Below, piece after piece: positions 14,128 to 16,563 of a DNA stretch of 16,563 bases. Below the pieces are notes generated by a model. It ran no database searches. It saw only the letters and a list, made by a program, of their open reading frames with translations, and was not told where the DNA came from. The position numbers and the translations under genes were made by a program. This DNA comes from Caldilinea sp. CFX5 (GTDB lineage Bacteria; Chloroflexota; Anaerolineae; Caldilineales; Caldilineaceae): NCBI GenBank assembly GCA_021405325.1, contig QWII01000156.1:1-16563 (forward strand). Direction: 5' to 3'. How positions within the stretch are numbered: the first letter of the stretch is position 1; each line of letters starts with the position of its first letter.

Positions 14128-15105
14128 ATGGTAGGGCGATGGGTGGGGTGGATCGGACTGGGGTTGGTGGTGCTGATCGGATTGGGGAGCTGTCAGAGTG
14201 GGTTGCCGGGCGGGTGTCCGCCGGACTGTTTGGGGGTTTCGTTATATAAGCGCGATCTGGCGGGCATTGATTTGCAGGGCGCTAATTTGCGTAATGCGTC
14301 GCTGATTGAGGCGCAATTGAATGGCGCCGATCTGCGCAAAGCGGATTTGAGCGGGGCGAATCTCTCCAATGCGACCTTGACCGGTGTCGATTTTCGTGGT
14401 GCGTATCTGGTGGGCGCCAATCTGGCCGGGGCCAATTTGAGTCGGGTGCTGTTGGATGATGCTGACCTGAGCGGCGCCAATCTGGCCGGGGCGATTTTGA
14501 CGCGAGTCGATCTGACGCGGGTAAAGTTGACAGCGGCGACGTTGGTCGAGGCAGTGATGATCGGCTGTAATCTTCAGGGCGCCGACCTGCGCGGCATCAA
14601 CCTGGGGGGCGCCGATCTGCGCGGGGCCGATCTGAGTTGGGCCTATATGAAGGGGGCCAATCTGGCCGCCGCCAACCCGCGCGACCCCGGCAGTGACCTG
14701 CGCGGCGCCATTCTTACCGGCGCCATCCTCACCGGCAGCAACCTCACCGGCGTCGATCTGCGCGGCGCCGTATTGGATCGGGCCAATCTCACCGGCGTCT
14801 CGCTGCGGGGGGTGAATCTCCTGGGCAGCGCCTTCCCCAATGCCAACCTGAGCGATGCCGACCTAAGCAACGCCCTGCTCGACGGCGCCAATCTGCAAGC
14901 GGCCTTGCTGGTCAATGTCAACCTGTTGGGCGCCTCGCTCAAAGGCGCGCAACTGCAACAGAGCGACCTCCGCCAAAGCCGCCTGCTGGAAAAGAAGGGC
15001 GACACAGTGGTCAGTGCCAACCTGCTCGGCGCCAAATATGACAACGCCACCCAATGGCCCCGCGGCTTCGCCCCACCCGACACGACGACAGAAGTGAGTG
15101 AGTAG
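14128..15105 (+). CDS. Pentapeptide-repeat lipoprotein
   Basis: A 325-residue exported protein. I prefer the ATG at 14128, with GGTGAG about six bases upstream, over the in-frame GTG at 14119 (three residues more). The N-terminus is a short basic then hydrophobic signal ending in LGSC, a lipobox with Cys22 as the lipidated residue. After a header GCPPDC it carries about 50 pentapeptides of the A(D/N)LxG type, with one irregular break near residues 184-190 (ANPRDPGSD). It closes with GAKYDNATQWP and a short charged tail. Such repeats fold as a right-handed quadrilateral beta-helix. The cytoplasmic members MfpA/Qnr mimic DNA, but this one should sit on the outer face of the membrane, so gyrase protection is not expected. 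Header and closing motifs match those of the upstream fusion, indicating paralogy. Confidence 0.85.
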   Translation: MVGRWVGWIGLGLVVLIGLGSCQSGLPGGCPPDCLGVSLYKRDLAGIDLQGANLRNASLIEAQLNGADLRKADLSGANLSNATLTGVDFRGAYLVGANLAGANLSRVLLDDADLSGANLAGAILTRVDLTRVKLTAATLVEAVMIGCNLQGADLRGINLGGADLRGADLSWAYMKGANLAAANPRDPGSDLRGAILTGAILTGSNLTGVDLRGAVLDRANLTGVSLRGVNLLGSAFPNANLSDADLSNALLDGANLQAALLVNVNLLGASLKGAQLQQSDLRQSRLLEKKGDTVVSANLLGAKYDNATQWPRGFAPPDTTTEVSE

Positions 15106-15109
15106 TGGA

Positions 15110-15141
15110 TTGTTTTCCGCACAGTGAAATGCGTGTACAAT
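15110..15141 (+). promoter_or_regulatory. Possible promoter for the MFS gene
   Basis: A good -10 TACAAT (15136-15141) with only weak -35 candidates: TTGTTT at 15110-15115, with a 20-base spacer, or TTTTCC at 15113-15118, with 17. Transcription would start about 45 bases before the ATG at 15195. Confidence 0.35.
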
Positions 15142-15194
15142 AGCATCCTCAGATTGCTCTCATTCCGCAGTACATCAGTAAAGTAGAGGAAGCT

Positions 15195-16451
15195 ATGTTC
15201 GCTATGGTTCGGGCCTTGGGCGCACAAATGGAGGCGCTGTTGGCCGGTGCGCTCGACAAGAATGTCCAGCGCAATATGCACATTGAGGTCATCTCGTCGA
15301 TGGCTTATGGCATTTTTTATGCCTGTATCATCCCCTTTATCCCCGTGGTGCTGCGCCGTTCCGGGGCGACGCCGGAGATGATTGCGATCTATGCGTCGTT
15401 GCAATTTCTCGGTTCGCTCACCACCTCGTTGAGCCTGGTGTTGATGCGACGCCGGCGCACCTTCAATGTCATTGTCACCTTTTGGCTGTTGGCGCGGTCA
15501 CTCTTTTTGATCACGGCGCTGGTGCAGGGCGCCGTGCCGCTCATTGCCCTGGGCAGCCTCTACTGGTTGTTGGAAGGGTTTGTCATTCCTGGCTACACGC
15601 GCGTGGTGCAAAAACTTTACCCCGACACGGTGCGCGGCAAGGTGATGTCCACCGTGCGCATGGGACAGGTGGCGGCGATCCTGTTGATCACGCCGCTGGC
15701 CGGTTGGGCGCTGGATCATATCGGCTATCGCACCCTCTTTCCGGTGGCCAGTCTCGTTGGCATTGCATCGGTTTTTATCTTCATGCGGATGCGGGTGGAC
15801 GAAGGTCCCTTGCCCCCACGCGAAACCAAAGCGCTGACCGCGTTGGTGCAGATTGTGCGCAACGACCGCCGCTTTGGCATCTACTTGCTCAGCTTTGCCC
15901 TGTTGGGCGTGGGGACGATGCTCTCCTGGCCGCTCTATCCGCTGGTGCAGGTGGATCGCTTGCATCTCTCCTACTCACAAATCGGGCTGCTGGGGTTGGT
16001 CGAGTCGTGCATGTGGCTGGTCAGCTATCTGGTCTGGGGGCGCTATCTCGATGGCCGGGGCGGGGTAGCAGTGATGCGCGCCGTCTGCGCCGTGTCGATG
16101 ATCACGCCGTTGAGCTATATGATCGCGTGGTCAGGCTGGCTGTTGATTCCGGCGTCGCTGGCGCGGGGGATTGTCATGGGCGGCTTTGAGTTAGGGCGGA
16201 TCAACGCCGGCATCCAACTATCAAGTCGCGAACGAATTACCGAATATGCGGTCATCCAATCAACGGTAGTGGGGTTGCGCGGTATCTTCGGGCCACAGAT
16301 CAGCGTGGCGCTGCTAGGTGCAGGCTTTTCGGATGTGACCATCTTTGCCCTGAGCGCCAGTGTGATGGCAGTGGCGTGGTTGATCTTTGGGCTGGTCAAC
16401 GCGCCGACGCCGGCCCAGGGCAATGAAGAGGTTCAACAGCAGCCATCATAG
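15195..16451 (+). CDS. Major facilitator superfamily transporter
   Basis: A 418-residue polytopic protein with about 12 predicted membrane helices in two halves, separated by a charged central loop near residues 200-222 (MRMRVDEGPLPPRETK). It also has a loop LYPDTVRGKVMSTVRMGQ near 145-162 in the first half, where RGKVMS resembles the signalling loops of MFS drug and sugar transporters. A second charged turn GRYLDGRGG (about 281-289) resembles the MFS A-motif in the C-terminal half. The N-terminus has a 25-residue amphipathic extension before the first helix. The substrate is not predictable. AGAGGA (15185-15190) supports the ATG, and a possible promoter lies in the 89-bp gap upstream, so it may be a separate transcription unit from the lipoprotein gene. 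Confidence 0.8.
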   Translation: MFAMVRALGAQMEALLAGALDKNVQRNMHIEVISSMAYGIFYACIIPFIPVVLRRSGATPEMIAIYASLQFLGSLTTSLSLVLMRRRRTFNVIVTFWLLARSLFLITALVQGAVPLIALGSLYWLLEGFVIPGYTRVVQKLYPDTVRGKVMSTVRMGQVAAILLITPLAGWALDHIGYRTLFPVASLVGIASVFIFMRMRVDEGPLPPRETKALTALVQIVRNDRRFGIYLLSFALLGVGTMLSWPLYPLVQVDRLHLSYSQIGLLGLVESCMWLVSYLVWGRYLDGRGGVAVMRAVCAVSMITPLSYMIAWSGWLLIPASLARGIVMGGFELGRINAGIQLSSRERITEYAVIQSTVVGLRGIFGPQISVALLGAGFSDVTIFALSASVMAVAWLIFGLVNAPTPAQGNEEVQQQPS

Positions 16452-16491
16452 AATTGATGCAACTACTAGTTACCGTAGGGTTTGAAAGAAG

Positions 16492-16521
16492 TGGACAATA
16501 TCCCCACTCTTCTGATATGGT
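16492..16521 (+). promoter_or_regulatory. Extended -10 promoter for a gene entering at the right edge
   Basis: TGGACA (16492-16497), an 18-base spacer, and TATGGT (16516-16521) with TG one base upstream (TGATATGGT). Transcription would start near 16528, about 29 bases before the start codon at 16557. Confidence 0.45.
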
Positions 16522-16556
16522 CAGAGTGCGAAAAAGATCATAATCAGGAGGGAATG

Positions 16557-16563
16557 ATGAATA
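16557..16563 (+). CDS. Start of a gene that continues beyond the window
   Basis: A strong ribosome-binding site AGGAGG (16546-16551) is followed five bases later by ATG (16557). A second, out-of-register possibility is the ATG at 16554, which is too close to the RBS. Only Met-Asn and one further base are visible, so nothing can be said about the product. Confidence 0.5.

Noticed and set aside
11851..15105. Pentapeptide proteins as Qnr/MfpA-type gyrase protectors
   Set aside because: One has membrane helices and the other a lipobox, so both should be outside the cytoplasm, away from DNA gyrase.

Overview
The window is a bacterial chromosomal segment of moderately high GC. It is densely coded, with Shine-Dalgarno-led ATG starts and short intergenic gaps rich in simple repeats. 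I see no rRNA, tRNA, CRISPR array, phage gene or transposase. Chloroflexota (Anaerolineae/Caldilineae-like) is my best guess. It rests on the mix of gene families: an AAA-ATPase/PD-(D/E)XK protein, pentapeptide repeats, a UrtA-like domain, and a GNAT of the AAC(6')-Ii type. I cannot confirm it without a database search, and a cyanobacterium-like genome is not excluded.

Left part, 1-3891: a 5'-truncated thiamine-diphosphate enzyme (acetolactate synthase-like, +) ends inside a 62-bp perfect palindrome. It faces a minus-strand AAA-ATPase/nuclease gene and a minus-strand multipass membrane protein. The 312-bp gap 3580-3891 holds a MITE-like hairpin element and a sigma70-type promoter.

Sugar or sugar-acid catabolic part, 3892-8560: on the plus strand, a sugar-phosphate isomerase/epimerase-like TIM barrel and a Gfo/Idh/MocA dehydrogenase are separated by a heptamer-repeat hairpin. 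On the minus strand, an enolase-superfamily acid-sugar dehydratase has a strong own promoter. It is followed by an octamer-repeat hairpin and three tightly coupled genes: a P-loop protein with a degenerate Walker A, an unknown protein, and a GNAT acetyltransferase strikingly like the aminoglycoside 6'-N-acetyltransferase AAC(6')-Ii. The isomerase, dehydrogenase and dehydratase families are often found together in pathways for uncommon sugars or cyclitols; the actual substrate cannot be read here.

Membrane/envelope part, 8832-16451, all on the plus strand: an MscS-like protein, a single-span protein, a second MITE-like element, an SPFH/prohibitin-like protein, a membrane-anchored fusion of about 46 pentapeptide repeats to a UrtA-type (urea/amide) binding domain, a pentapeptide-repeat lipoprotein with the same header and tail motifs, and an MFS transporter. 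A new gene begins at the right edge (promoter, strong RBS, ATG).

The two most notable observations are: (1) the pentapeptide-UrtA fusion and its paralogous lipoprotein, a possible envelope sensor or scaffold; and (2) five separate 7- or 8-bp-period repeat arrays or palindromes that each begin at, or within a few bases of, a stop codon, plus two MITE-like elements whose hairpin arms differ between copies yet stay self-complementary.
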